Assembly (NCBI GenBank): GCA_025453855.1
Contig: JALOPO010000205.1
Coordinates: forward strand, 1-8,290
Reading direction: 5' to 3'
DNA: 8,290 nt
Source of the DNA: Gemmatimonadaceae bacterium
Lineage (GTDB): Bacteria; Gemmatimonadota; Gemmatimonadetes; Gemmatimonadales; Gemmatimonadaceae
The first letter of the stretch is position 1. Each line of letters opens with the position of its first letter. The position numbers and the translations under genes were made by a program. Below the pieces are notes generated by a model. It saw only the letters and a list, made by a program, of their open reading frames with translations. It did not search any database and was not told the origin of the DNA. Of the stretch, positions 1 to 5,309 are shown in pieces.

Positions 1-1
1 C

Positions 2-172
2 CCGGGCGCGGAGCGGCTGCTCTGGACGCCCGAGTGGCAGGAGCGGAAGCGGTCGGAGACCGGCGGCGACAACGTGCGCTACCGCACGGGGCTCAAGGGG
101 GAGCTGGTGGCGCAGCTGTCGGCGCTCATCGCCGAAGTCACGCCGTACTGCCGGATCCGGTACGCGTTCTGA
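2..172 (+). CDS. C-terminal end of a probable spore photoproduct lyase family (radical SAM) protein, 5' truncated by window edge
   Basis: An open frame enters from the left edge and ends at the TGA at 170-172, giving 56 residues. The fragment contains WTPEWQERKRSETGGDNVRYR, then an amphipathic helix (LKGELVAQLSALIAEV), and it closes with PYCRIRYAF. From memory, endings with this KRS-TGGDNVRYR block and a final CRIRYAF resemble bacterial spore photoproduct lyase family proteins, which are radical SAM enzymes that repair UV-damaged DNA. The CxxxCxxC cluster that would prove this lies outside the window, so the product is an inference. That the frame is coding is much safer: codon third positions are strongly G/C and the frame stops just before a large palindrome. 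The gene converges on the leftward gene that ends at 234. Confidence 0.5.
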   Translation, partial: PGAERLLWTPEWQERKRSETGGDNVRYRTGLKGELVAQLSALIAEVTPYCRIRYAF

Positions 173-174
173 CG

Positions 175-191
175 GCGGACCGTGCGTCCGC
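175..191 (+). terminator. Small hairpin just after the stop codon of the upstream gene
   Basis: GCGGAC (175-180) and GTCCGC (186-191) form a perfect 6-bp stem with a 5-base loop, starting 3 bases after the stop codon. There is no T-tract. It may add to the larger palindrome at 196-227. Short GC stems are common by chance at this composition, so confidence is low. Confidence 0.3.
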
Positions 192-195
192 GGGA

Positions 196-227
196 GACGG
201 CCCGACGCGGCGCCGGGTCGTCCCGTC
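196..227. terminator. 32-bp imperfect palindrome between convergent genes, probable bidirectional terminator
   Basis: The two 16-base arms, 196-211 and 212-227, match as reverse complements at 13 of 16 positions: GACGG pairs with CCGTC on the outside, CGAC with GTCG in the middle, and CGGC with GCCG at the centre. It fills the 61-base gap between a rightward stop (172) and a leftward stop (234). That is where a symmetric terminator serving both strands would sit. No T-run follows on either strand, so it is not a classic intrinsic terminator. Stem-only terminators are plausible in very GC-rich genomes. Confidence 0.55.
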
Positions 228-233
228 CAGGAC

Positions 234-1418
234 TCACGGACGCATGCGATGCCCGCCGAGTTGCGGTCGCGTGGCGACGGCCGGCACCGGAACCGGCACC
301 GGCGGCAGCGGGCGCGCCGGAGGGAGCGGCACGACGACGTTGACGATCCCATGCTCACCGACGAGCATGCCGCCACGGTAGATGCGCGGCTTGTCCTCGT
401 TGTTCATGGATCGCTGCACGAAGCCCTCGCGCGGGATGCGTTCGTCCGCGGGGCAGGGCGTCACGGTCGGCGCGCCACCGGTGGCGGTGCCGAAGGTGGC
501 AGTCGGAGCGCCGGTCGCGGGCCACGTCACGGGGAAGTCCACGGCATATGCGTAGTCCACGCGCTGCAGCACGTGGAAGCGATTGGCGTAGGCGGTGAGC
601 TCCTCGTTCGCCCCGCGCGCGTCGCTGTCGCGCGTGTAGGCGAACCAGGCGCGGAAGCGCTGGGTCCGGGAGACGCGGGCGAGCTTGGTCTCGGCCGGGG
701 TCGTGCCATGCGTGTACGACAGCGCCTGGTCCGCGTACGAGCCGATCGCGTCGGTCATCTCGAAGATCGTCGTGGCCGACGGGATCACGTCGCGTGCCGC
801 CGCCACGGTCGCGATGGCGGCCAACGTGTGATAGCCTACGTTGTAGAACGGGAAGGTCGTGGCGTTCGCCGCATCGCTGACGGGATAGGTCCCCGTGATC
901 TCCCAGCGCAGTTCGAGTCCGTGGTCGGCGTAGATGTGCCGCTGGTTGCGGGCATCGCACAGCTGGATGAAGCCGAGCGAGTAGCGCTGGTTCGCGGGGG
1001 TGACCGCGTAGACCCTGGTGCGGATCGAAATCAGTTCCGAGTCGTAGCGGATGTAGTCGTCGCCGTCGAGCACGGCGGCCGACGCGCGCCCCGCCGTGGT
1101 GAAGCTCGCGGTGAAGTTGTCGACCGCGATGTACTCCACGGTGGGGCAGTAGTGGACGATACGGAGGAGCACCGCCTCCGCACGCCTGGCGTCGGCGAGC
1201 GGCAGCTGCTTGAGCGCGGCGAGCAGGATGGCGTCGTCCTGGCGGTCATGGTCGAGCGCGGCGGCGAGCGGCTGTGCCGTGGCCCCCGTGGGCAGCGGCG
1301 TGGGCGTACCCGGGTGGTTGAGCTCGAGATACAGGAGCGCCCAGCCGTACCGTCGGACGGCGGTCTGCGGCAGCCGATCGCGTGCGGCGGTGAAGTCGGA
1401 CCACTCGTGCGGCGTCAC
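234..1418 (-). CDS. Hypothetical protein, 394 residues, family not recognised
   Basis: I do not recognise this protein. The GTG start at 1418 is chosen because the reading upstream of it in the same frame is rich in His, Pro and Arg and looks non-coding. From this GTG the sequence becomes protein-like (TPHEWSDFTAARDRLPQ). No Shine-Dalgarno precedes it, but the GTG overlaps the stop of a 26-codon frame (GTGA overlap), which suggests coupled translation. The protein looks soluble: no signal peptide and no membrane segment. It has only three Cys (about residues 91, 154 and 322). Aromatic-rich blocks lie around residues 88-106 and 186-200. Residues 364-382 form a Pro-Val tail encoded by a short 6-base repeat. 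A 120-base sample (781-900) is about 66 % G+C, well below the 75-78 % of neighbouring genes. Coding is likely; function is unknown. Confidence 0.75.
   Translation of the reverse strand: MTPHEWSDFTAARDRLPQTAVRRYGWALLYLELNHPGTPTPLPTGATAQPLAAALDHDRQDDAILLAALKQLPLADARRAEAVLLRIVHYCPTVEYIAVDNFTASFTTAGRASAAVLDGDDYIRYDSELISIRTRVYAVTPANQRYSLGFIQLCDARNQRHIYADHGLELRWEITGTYPVSDAANATTFPFYNVGYHTLAAIATVAAARDVIPSATTIFEMTDAIGSYADQALSYTHGTTPAETKLARVSRTQRFRAWFAYTRDSDARGANEELTAYANRFHVLQRVDYAYAVDFPVTWPATGAPTATFGTATGGAPTVTPCPADERIPREGFVQRSMNNEDKPRIYRGGMLVGEHGIVNVVVPLPPARPLPPVPVPVPAVATRPQLGGHRMRP
283..306. repeat. Short 6-bp tandem repeat (GGCACC/GGAACC) inside the Pro-Val tail
   Basis: GGCACC, GGAACC, GGCACC and GGCGGC follow one another without gaps. 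On the coding (minus) strand they encode the alternating Val-Pro residues of the hypothetical protein's tail. This is a low-complexity repeat that could change in length without breaking the frame. Confidence 0.5.
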
Positions 1419-1495
1419 TGGCCGATGTTCGGCGTGATGCGGAAGACGCGGGTGACGAAGGCGGTGCGTAGCGGCTTGCTGAGGGTGTGCGGCAC
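1415..1495 (-). CDS. Possible 26-residue leader peptide or small protein upstream of the 394-residue orphan
   Basis: A GTG at 1495 opens a 26-residue frame (VPHTLSKPLRTAFVTRVFRI, then TPNIGQ) that stops at 1415-1417, inside the GTGA that starts the next gene. A strong ribosome binding site, GAGG at 1503-1506 on the minus strand, sits 7 bases before the GTG. The larger downstream gene has no such site. The peptide is basic and slightly hydrophobic, with no recognised family. It may be a leader peptide that couples translation, a tiny protein in its own right, or the true N-terminus of the 394-residue protein separated by a frameshift. The ribosome site and the 4-base overlap are seen directly; the role is inference. 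Confidence 0.45.
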   Translation of the reverse strand: MPHTLSKPLRTAFVTRVFRITPNIGQ

Positions 1496-1502
1496 GGTGG
1501 AT

Positions 1503-1506
1503 CCTC
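1503..1506 (-). promoter_or_regulatory. Ribosome binding site for the 26-codon frame
   Basis: GAGG on the minus strand is followed by ATCCACC and then the GTG at 1495, an ideal 7-base spacing. This site favours starting translation at 1495 rather than at any start upstream in the frame of the 394-residue protein. Confidence 0.6.
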
Positions 1507-1541
1507 GGGCACGGGGAGGCAGGCGGGTCGCGGCTAGCATT

Positions 1542-1559
1542 GCACCTTGGGACAGGTGC
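1542..1559. promoter_or_regulatory. Inverted repeat GCACCT-N6-AGGTGC, candidate operator
   Basis: Perfect 6-base arms (1542-1547 and 1554-1559) flank a 6-base spacer in the gap between divergent transcription units. On the minus strand the dyad lies between a possible weak -35 (TTGCGG) and -10 (AATGCT) that are 17 bases apart. That would place a bound regulator over the promoter of the leftward pair. The promoter elements match consensus poorly (about 3 of 6 each). Confidence 0.4.
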
Positions 1560-1566
1560 CGCAATC

Positions 1567-1581
1567 GGTGCTGGGTGCACC
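1567..1581. promoter_or_regulatory. Inverted repeat GGTGC-N5-GCACC, candidate second operator
   Basis: Five-base arms (1567-1571 and 1577-1581) reuse the GGTGC/GCACC motif of the dyad at 1542-1559. The site also contains the perfect 8-base palindrome GGTGCACC at 1574-1581. Repeated use of one half-site within 40 bases suggests several binding positions for one regulator. Confidence 0.35.
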
Positions 1582-1584
1582 ACT

Positions 1585-1598
1585 TCCAGTATGCTGGA
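1585..1598. promoter_or_regulatory. Inverted repeat TCCAG-N4-CTGGA upstream of the XRE regulator, candidate autoregulatory operator
   Basis: Five-base perfect arms are centred about 20 bases before the chosen ATG at 1612. The dyad overlaps TATGCT (1590-1595), which could act as a -10 element, although no convincing -35 sits 16-18 bases before it. XRE regulators often bind short dyads at their own promoters, so autoregulation is a reasonable guess, not a demonstration. Confidence 0.35.
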
Positions 1599-1611
1599 TA
1601 GAGAAGGGAGT

Positions 1612-2190
1612 ATGCAGGACGCGCCGCTTCAGGCCGAGCTCGGCGCGCGGCTCCGGGCGCTGCGCGCGGCCCGGGGCCTGACGCTCGACGCCCTCGCCGC
1701 CCGGAGCGGGGTGAGCCGCTCGATGATCTCGCTCGTGGAGCGCGGCGAGAGCAGCCCGACGGCGGTCGTCCTCGCGCGCCTCGCCACCGGGCTCGGCGTC
1801 ACCATGGCGGCGATCTTCGACACGCCGACCGGTGGCGACGCGGCGGGGCCGCTCGCCCGACGTGCCGACCAGCGCGAGTGGCGCGATCCCGACTCGGGCT
1901 ACGTGCGCCGCAACGTGTCGCCGGCCGGCATGCCGCAGCCGATGTCGATCGTCGACGTGACCTTCCCGCCCGGCGCTCGCATCACCTTCGACAGCGCCGA
2001 GCGCGGGCCGCACGTGCAGCAGCAGGTCTGGGTGCTCGAGGGGACGATGGAGATCACGCTCGGCAGCGAGCGATGGCGGCTCGAGGTGGGCGACTGCCTG
2101 GCGATGCTTCGCGATCGCCCGATCACCTTCAACAATCCTGCGAGCAGCGACGCACGCTACGCGATCGTGATCGCCGCCGAACTGCGCTGA
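1612..2190 (+). CDS. XRE family transcriptional regulator with C-terminal cupin domain
   Basis: The protein has 192 residues. An N-terminal helix-turn-helix spans about residues 8-66 and includes the classic TLDALAARSGVSRSMISLVE, followed by ERGESSPT. A cupin domain spans about 108-190, with VTFPPGARITF, HVQQQVWVLEGTMEITLG and WRLEVGDCLAM as its strands. Regulators of this shape sense a small ligand in the cupin barrel and control a neighbouring gene. I start at ATG 1612, preceded by GAGAAGGGAG, because the HTH begins soon after. ATG 1591 and ATG 1540 in the same frame are possible but lie inside the dyad-rich control region and lack a ribosome site. The acetyltransferase gene follows 77 bases downstream on the same strand and is the most likely target, along with the regulator's own promoter. 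Confidence 0.92.
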   Translation: MQDAPLQAELGARLRALRAARGLTLDALAARSGVSRSMISLVERGESSPTAVVLARLATGLGVTMAAIFDTPTGGDAAGPLARRADQREWRDPDSGYVRRNVSPAGMPQPMSIVDVTFPPGARITFDSAERGPHVQQQVWVLEGTMEITLGSERWRLEVGDCLAMLRDRPITFNNPASSDARYAIVIAAELR

Positions 2191-2207
2191 CGCCGCGCAC
2201 CGCTCGC

Positions 2208-2223
2208 GCGTCGCACGCGACGC
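2208..2223 (+). other. Hairpin between the XRE regulator and the acetyltransferase
   Basis: GCGTCG (2208-2213), loop CACG, CGACGC (2218-2223) form a perfect 6-bp stem 17 bases after the regulator's stop. No T-tract follows. It could lower read-through or stabilise a transcript end, but a chance stem is quite possible in this GC-rich gap. Confidence 0.3.
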
Positions 2224-2267
2224 ATCACCGCCCGCGCACCGACCTTCACCCATCACCGTCTCGCGCC

Positions 2268-2795
2268 ATGTCATCGTCGTCGCCCGCCCCGCTGCCGCAC
2301 GTCCGCGATGCCGTGCCCGCCGATGCCGATGCGATCGCCGCCATCTACAACCACTACGTCACCGAGACGACGATCACCTTCGAGGAGGAGGCGATCGACG
2401 GCGACGAGCTGCGGCGGCGCATGGCGGCGGTGCACGCGGCGTCGCTCCCGTACCTCGTGGCGGAGCTCGACGGCCGCATCGGCGGCTACGCCTACGCGAC
2501 GAAGTGGAAGGAGCGCGTCGGCTACCGCTTCAGCGCCGAGATCTCGGTCTACCTCGCGCACGACCTCGGCGGGCGCGGCCTGGGCTCGGCGCTCTACGCG
2601 GCGCTCCTCGAGCGGCTGCGTGCGCGCGGCGTGCACGCGGTGCTGGGCGGGATCGCGCTCCCGAACGCCGCGAGCGTCGCGCTGCACGAGAAGTTCGGGA
2701 TGGTGCAGGTGGCGCACTTCCGCGAGACGGGGCGCAAGTTCGGGGAGTGGATCGACGTGGGCTACTGGGAGCGGATCCTCGAGCCGGGTGCGTGA
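2268..2795 (+). CDS. GNAT family N-acetyltransferase, phosphinothricin/methionine sulfone type
   Basis: The 175-residue protein fits the usual length of this family, which transfers acetyl from acetyl-CoA to the amino group of phosphinothricin, methionine sulfoximine or sulfone and similar amino acids in the cytoplasm. Visible landmarks are the early AIYNHYVTETTITFEEE (24-41), PYLVAELDG then GYAYATKWKER (61-83), YRFSAEISVYL (87-96), the acetyl-CoA loop GGRGLGSALY (101-110), LGGIALPNAASVALHEKFGM (126-145) and the C-terminal GRKFGEWIDVGYWER (155-169). The whole pattern is typical of the PAT/MnaT branch. The true substrate cannot be read from sequence. I start at ATG 2268 because the family N-terminus (HVRDAVPADADAIAAIY) follows at once; no clear ribosome site precedes it. 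It probably shares a transcript with the XRE-cupin regulator. Confidence 0.88.
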   Translation: MSSSSPAPLPHVRDAVPADADAIAAIYNHYVTETTITFEEEAIDGDELRRRMAAVHAASLPYLVAELDGRIGGYAYATKWKERVGYRFSAEISVYLAHDLGGRGLGSALYAALLERLRARGVHAVLGGIALPNAASVALHEKFGMVQVAHFRETGRKFGEWIDVGYWERILEPGA

Positions 2796-2801
2796 TCGCG
2801 C

Positions 2802-2825
2802 GGTGCGGACGCGCGGCGCCGCACC
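2802..2825 (+). terminator. Hairpin after the acetyltransferase gene, probable terminator
   Basis: GGTGCGG (2802-2808) and CCGCACC (2819-2825) make a perfect 7-bp stem with a 10-base loop, beginning 6 bases after the stop codon. A weak CTGTT follows rather than a full T-run. Its position at the end of the regulator-acetyltransferase pair, before a 70-base gap to the next gene, fits transcription termination. Confidence 0.5.
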
Positions 2826-2894
2826 CTGTTCCGCGACGGCGGTCCGCGTGTCAGGTTGGGAGCGTTCCCGATCCTGCCGCCCTCCCGACACCGC

Positions 2895-3788
2895 ATGCCA
2901 CCGCTCGCCGAACTGCACCCGATCCTCGTCCACTTCGTCATCGCGCTCGCCATGGTGGGCGTCGTGCTGCGCGTCGCGAGCCTCGTCGCCCCGTGGACGT
3001 GGGTGCGTCACGCGGCCACGGCGCTGCTGCTGATCGCCGCGGTGACGAGCCTGCCCGCGGTGAAGTCGGGCGAGGAGGCGCACGGGCCGGCCGAGCGGAT
3101 TCCCGGTGCGCGCGCGATCGTGCAGGCGCACGAGGAGGCGGGCGAGAACGCGCGCAACGTCCTGCTCATCGTCGGCGCGATCGAGCTCGCGGCACTCGCG
3201 CTCCGCGCGCGTCCGAAGGCGGTGCGCGTGCTGCACGTGGCCGCGGCGGTGTGCGGGCTCGGTGCGGCGTCGCTCGTCTACGAGGCGGCCGAGGAGGGCG
3301 GGGCGCTCGTCTACTCGTATGCCGGTGGCGTGGGAACGCGCACCGGTGACACGGTCGACGTGCAGCGGCTGCTCATCGCCGGGCTCTTTCACCAGGCACG
3401 CTCCGCGCGCGCCGCCGGGCGTCACGACGAGGCCGCGCGACTGACCGCCGAACTCGGGCGCCAGCGTCCCGACGATCCGGTGGTGCAGCTCCTCGGCGCC
3501 GAGTCGCGGCTCGAGGACGCGCGCGACGCACGTGGGGCGCTCGCGGTGCTGCGGGCGATCCCGGTCGCGGGCGACGCGCCGCCGTTCATCGGCGTGCGGC
3601 ACGGGATCCTCGTCGCGAAGGCGGAGGCGCGGCTCGGCTTCGCCGACTCGGCACGGGCGACGCTGGTCGCGCTCAGGGCGCGCTATCCGCAGGCGCGTTC
3701 GATCCAGCCGGTGCTCGACTCGGTCGACCAGTTCACGCCCGTCGCGGCGCCCGCCGCCACGGCCCCTGCGTCCGGAGCGCCGAAGTGA
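2895..3788 (+). CDS. DUF2231 family membrane protein with C-terminal TPR-like helical region
   Basis: The protein has 297 residues. The first ~150 form a DUF2231 domain: LHPILVHFVIAL at 7-18 is the family's signature first helix, further hydrophobic segments lie at about 40-55, 88-104 and 112-130, and the domain ends with the typical GGALVYSYAGGVG (136-148). DUF2231 proteins are small inner-membrane proteins of unknown role, often near redox genes. The next ~130 residues (150-282) are soluble and helical, with AGRHDEAARLTAELGRQRPD reading like a tetratricopeptide unit and further Ala-rich helices after it. The end is an Ala/Pro tail. I start at ATG 2895; a TTG at 2856 in frame is possible but adds an unconvincing leader. 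The last codons overlap the next gene by 4 bases. Confidence 0.85.
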   Translation: MPPLAELHPILVHFVIALAMVGVVLRVASLVAPWTWVRHAATALLLIAAVTSLPAVKSGEEAHGPAERIPGARAIVQAHEEAGENARNVLLIVGAIELAALALRARPKAVRVLHVAAAVCGLGAASLVYEAAEEGGALVYSYAGGVGTRTGDTVDVQRLLIAGLFHQARSARAAGRHDEAARLTAELGRQRPDDPVVQLLGAESRLEDARDARGALAVLRAIPVAGDAPPFIGVRHGILVAKAEARLGFADSARATLVALRARYPQARSIQPVLDSVDQFTPVAAPAATAPASGAPK

Positions 3789-4282
3789 CCGCCGACGACT
3801 TTCCCGCCGATCGCGAACTCGTCTTCACGCGTGTCTTCGACGCACCGCCGAGCGCGGTCTTCCGCGGCTGGACCGATCCCGCGTGGCTGGTGCAGTGGTT
3901 CACGCCGCCGCCGTGGCAGACGGTGCGCGTGGTGAACGACGTGCGCACCGGCGGGAGCACGCGCACGCTCATGCGCGGCCCCGACGGCACGGAGATGGAC
4001 AATCCCGGCGTCTACCTCGAGGTGGACGCGCCGCATCGCCTCGTCTTCACCGATGCCTTCACGCACGCGTGGGCGCCGAGCGGGAAGCCGTTCATGGTCG
4101 GGATCCTCGCCTTCGACGACGACGGCGCGGGCGGCACCCGCTTCACCGCGCGGCTCCGCCACTGGAGCGTGGACGACCGCGCGGCGCACGAGGCGATGGG
4201 CTTCCCGGGCGGGTGGGAGATCGCGCACGAGCAGCTCGCCGAGCTGCTGCGGCGCGAGGGGATCGGGCGCGGGCCGGCGTGA
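3785..4282 (+). CDS. SRPBCC / AHSA1 domain protein (activator of Hsp90 ATPase homologue 1-like)
   Basis: The protein has 165 residues, the usual length of a single-domain SRPBCC protein with a deep hydrophobic pocket. Near the start, LVFTRVFDAPPSAVFRGWTD then WLVQWFTPPPW (12-44) is the hallmark of bacterial AHSA1-like proteins. It is followed by GGSTRTLMRGPDGTEMDNPG (56-75), YLEVDAPHRLVFTDAF (77-92) and a C-terminal helix with AHEAMGFPGGWEIAHEQLAELL (134-155). Despite the name, bacterial members rarely act with Hsp90; their ligands are mostly unknown. The GTG start at 3785 overlaps the upstream stop (GTGA), so translation is probably coupled to the DUF2231 gene and the two form one operon. 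The gene converges on the leftward protease gene, with a 40-base gap that shows no clear terminator. Confidence 0.9.
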   Translation: MTADDFPADRELVFTRVFDAPPSAVFRGWTDPAWLVQWFTPPPWQTVRVVNDVRTGGSTRTLMRGPDGTEMDNPGVYLEVDAPHRLVFTDAFTHAWAPSGKPFMVGILAFDDDGAGGTRFTARLRHWSVDDRAAHEAMGFPGGWEIAHEQLAELLRREGIGRGPA

Positions 4283-4322
4283 TCCGCGGGCGATCGAACG
4301 AGGTCGCACGGCAGGCGCAGAA

Positions 4323-5288
4323 TCACTCGCTGTCGCCGAGGATGCGTTCCTCGCCAGCGTGGACGTGCAGGACGAACTGGCTCATCGCGTAGGCGTTCCG
4401 GAGCTGGGTGACGGTGTCGTTCCGGTGGTAGCGCGCGCCTCGATCGTTGGCCGGGTTGCCGCCGAAGTCCTGGTGGGTGTCGCTGAGATCGTGGAACGCC
4501 TCGTGGATCAGGATCGTGGGGCGCATCAGGATCCCGGCGGTCGCGTAGTCCCGCATGATGTAGCTGTGGCCATCGCGTGGCTGCGGCGTCTCCGCGAAGC
4601 CACCGCCCTGGCCCTGGCGCAACCAGGCACGCGCCGACAGCAGCCGGCCCGAGATCTGCGCCAGGGCGTTGCGGAGCTCGCGCGCGACGCGGTCGACCTC
4701 GGGCGCCGCCGACACCTTGTAGTGGCGGCTCAACGCGCTCCGCGTCACCTCGGCGAGTGGCGTGCTCGACCCGCCGATCACGTCGTCGAGCCCGACCTTG
4801 GCCCGGTCGCGCATGGCGCGTGCGGCGGGGACGGCCGCCAGCGCCATGTCGAGCGTCGTCTGGACGCCCGAGGGCGGGAGCGGGCCGGGCCACGGCGGCA
4901 TGCCGAGGAAGGCCTGCCTGTGCTGCACTCGTCCGCTCGGCCCGTAGTTGCAGCCGCGCGTGCGGTACAACACCTCGCGGCCGGCCATCTCGTCGTCGAG
5001 TGTGGCCATGGTCATGCGCCCGACGATGTTGTCGGCGCTGGACTGGTACGCGCGATTCACGATGTTGCGCCTGCGCTTGTAGGCCAGGACGGCGGCCGCG
5101 GTGCTGGACCCGTACAGATCGGCCGCCAGCTCGTGGTCCGCGATCCGTGCGTCGTCGAGCAGCATGAGCGCGAGCTGGATCTTCTCGACGTGCGGGCCGG
5201 CGGCGCCCCGCACGATGTGGGCGCTGTCCCGCACGGCCGCGGCCTCGAGCCGCGGATCACCCCGAAAGAGCATCGATCGCAGTGCCAT
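4323..5288 (-). CDS. Putative zinc metallopeptidase with N-terminal peptidoglycan-binding-like domain
   Basis: The protein has 321 residues, and I do not recognise a named family for the whole. Residues ~25-100 resemble a peptidoglycan-binding domain: GPHVEKIQLALMLL, then ELAADLYGSSTAAAVLAYK and VGRMTMATLDDEM, the pattern of spaced helices seen in PG_binding_1. Residues ~140-321 hold the zinc motif HEAFHDLSDTH (262-272), with His262, Glu263 and His266 as HExxH and His272 as a candidate third ligand. A Met at 302 (NAYAMSQF) could serve as a Met-turn. No signal peptide or membrane helix is visible, so export, if any, uses another route. ATG 5288 is preceded by GAGGGA about 9 bases upstream, a good ribosome site. 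Only 21 bases separate it from the cytochrome gene upstream. A 120-base sample (4441-4560) is about 67 % G+C, lower than its neighbours. Confidence 0.75.
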   Translation of the reverse strand: MALRSMLFRGDPRLEAAAVRDSAHIVRGAAGPHVEKIQLALMLLDDARIADHELAADLYGSSTAAAVLAYKRRRNIVNRAYQSSADNIVGRMTMATLDDEMAGREVLYRTRGCNYGPSGRVQHRQAFLGMPPWPGPLPPSGVQTTLDMALAAVPAARAMRDRAKVGLDDVIGGSSTPLAEVTRSALSRHYKVSAAPEVDRVARELRNALAQISGRLLSARAWLRQGQGGGFAETPQPRDGHSYIMRDYATAGILMRPTILIHEAFHDLSDTHQDFGGNPANDRGARYHRNDTVTQLRNAYAMSQFVLHVHAGEERILGDSE

Positions 5289-5309
5289 GATGACTTCCCT
5301 CGAATCGGG

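Noticed and set aside
1419..1583. Extension of the 394-residue protein to an ATG at 1583
   Set aside because: The extra 55 residues are His/Pro/Arg-rich, no ribosome site precedes the ATG, and the region overlaps the dyads of the divergent promoter area.
249..1601. A 450-residue open frame on the plus strand opposite the orphan gene
   Set aside because: Its translation is dominated by Arg, Gly and Val with no domain pattern. It is the expected by-product of GC-rich coding on the other strand, which reads as a far more protein-like sequence.
2858..2869. GGGA-N4-TCCC dyad upstream of the DUF2231 gene as an operator
   Set aside because: Arms of only four G/C-rich bases are expected by chance at this composition, and nothing else nearby supports a binding site.
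2271..3602. A 443-residue open frame on the minus strand across the acetyltransferase and DUF2231 genes
   Set aside because: It runs antisense to two recognisable proteins and is rich in Arg and His without motifs, so it is a shadow frame.
4283..4322. Terminator between the convergent AHSA1 and protease genes
   Set aside because: I looked for a stem in the 40-base gap and saw none with arms of five or more bases.
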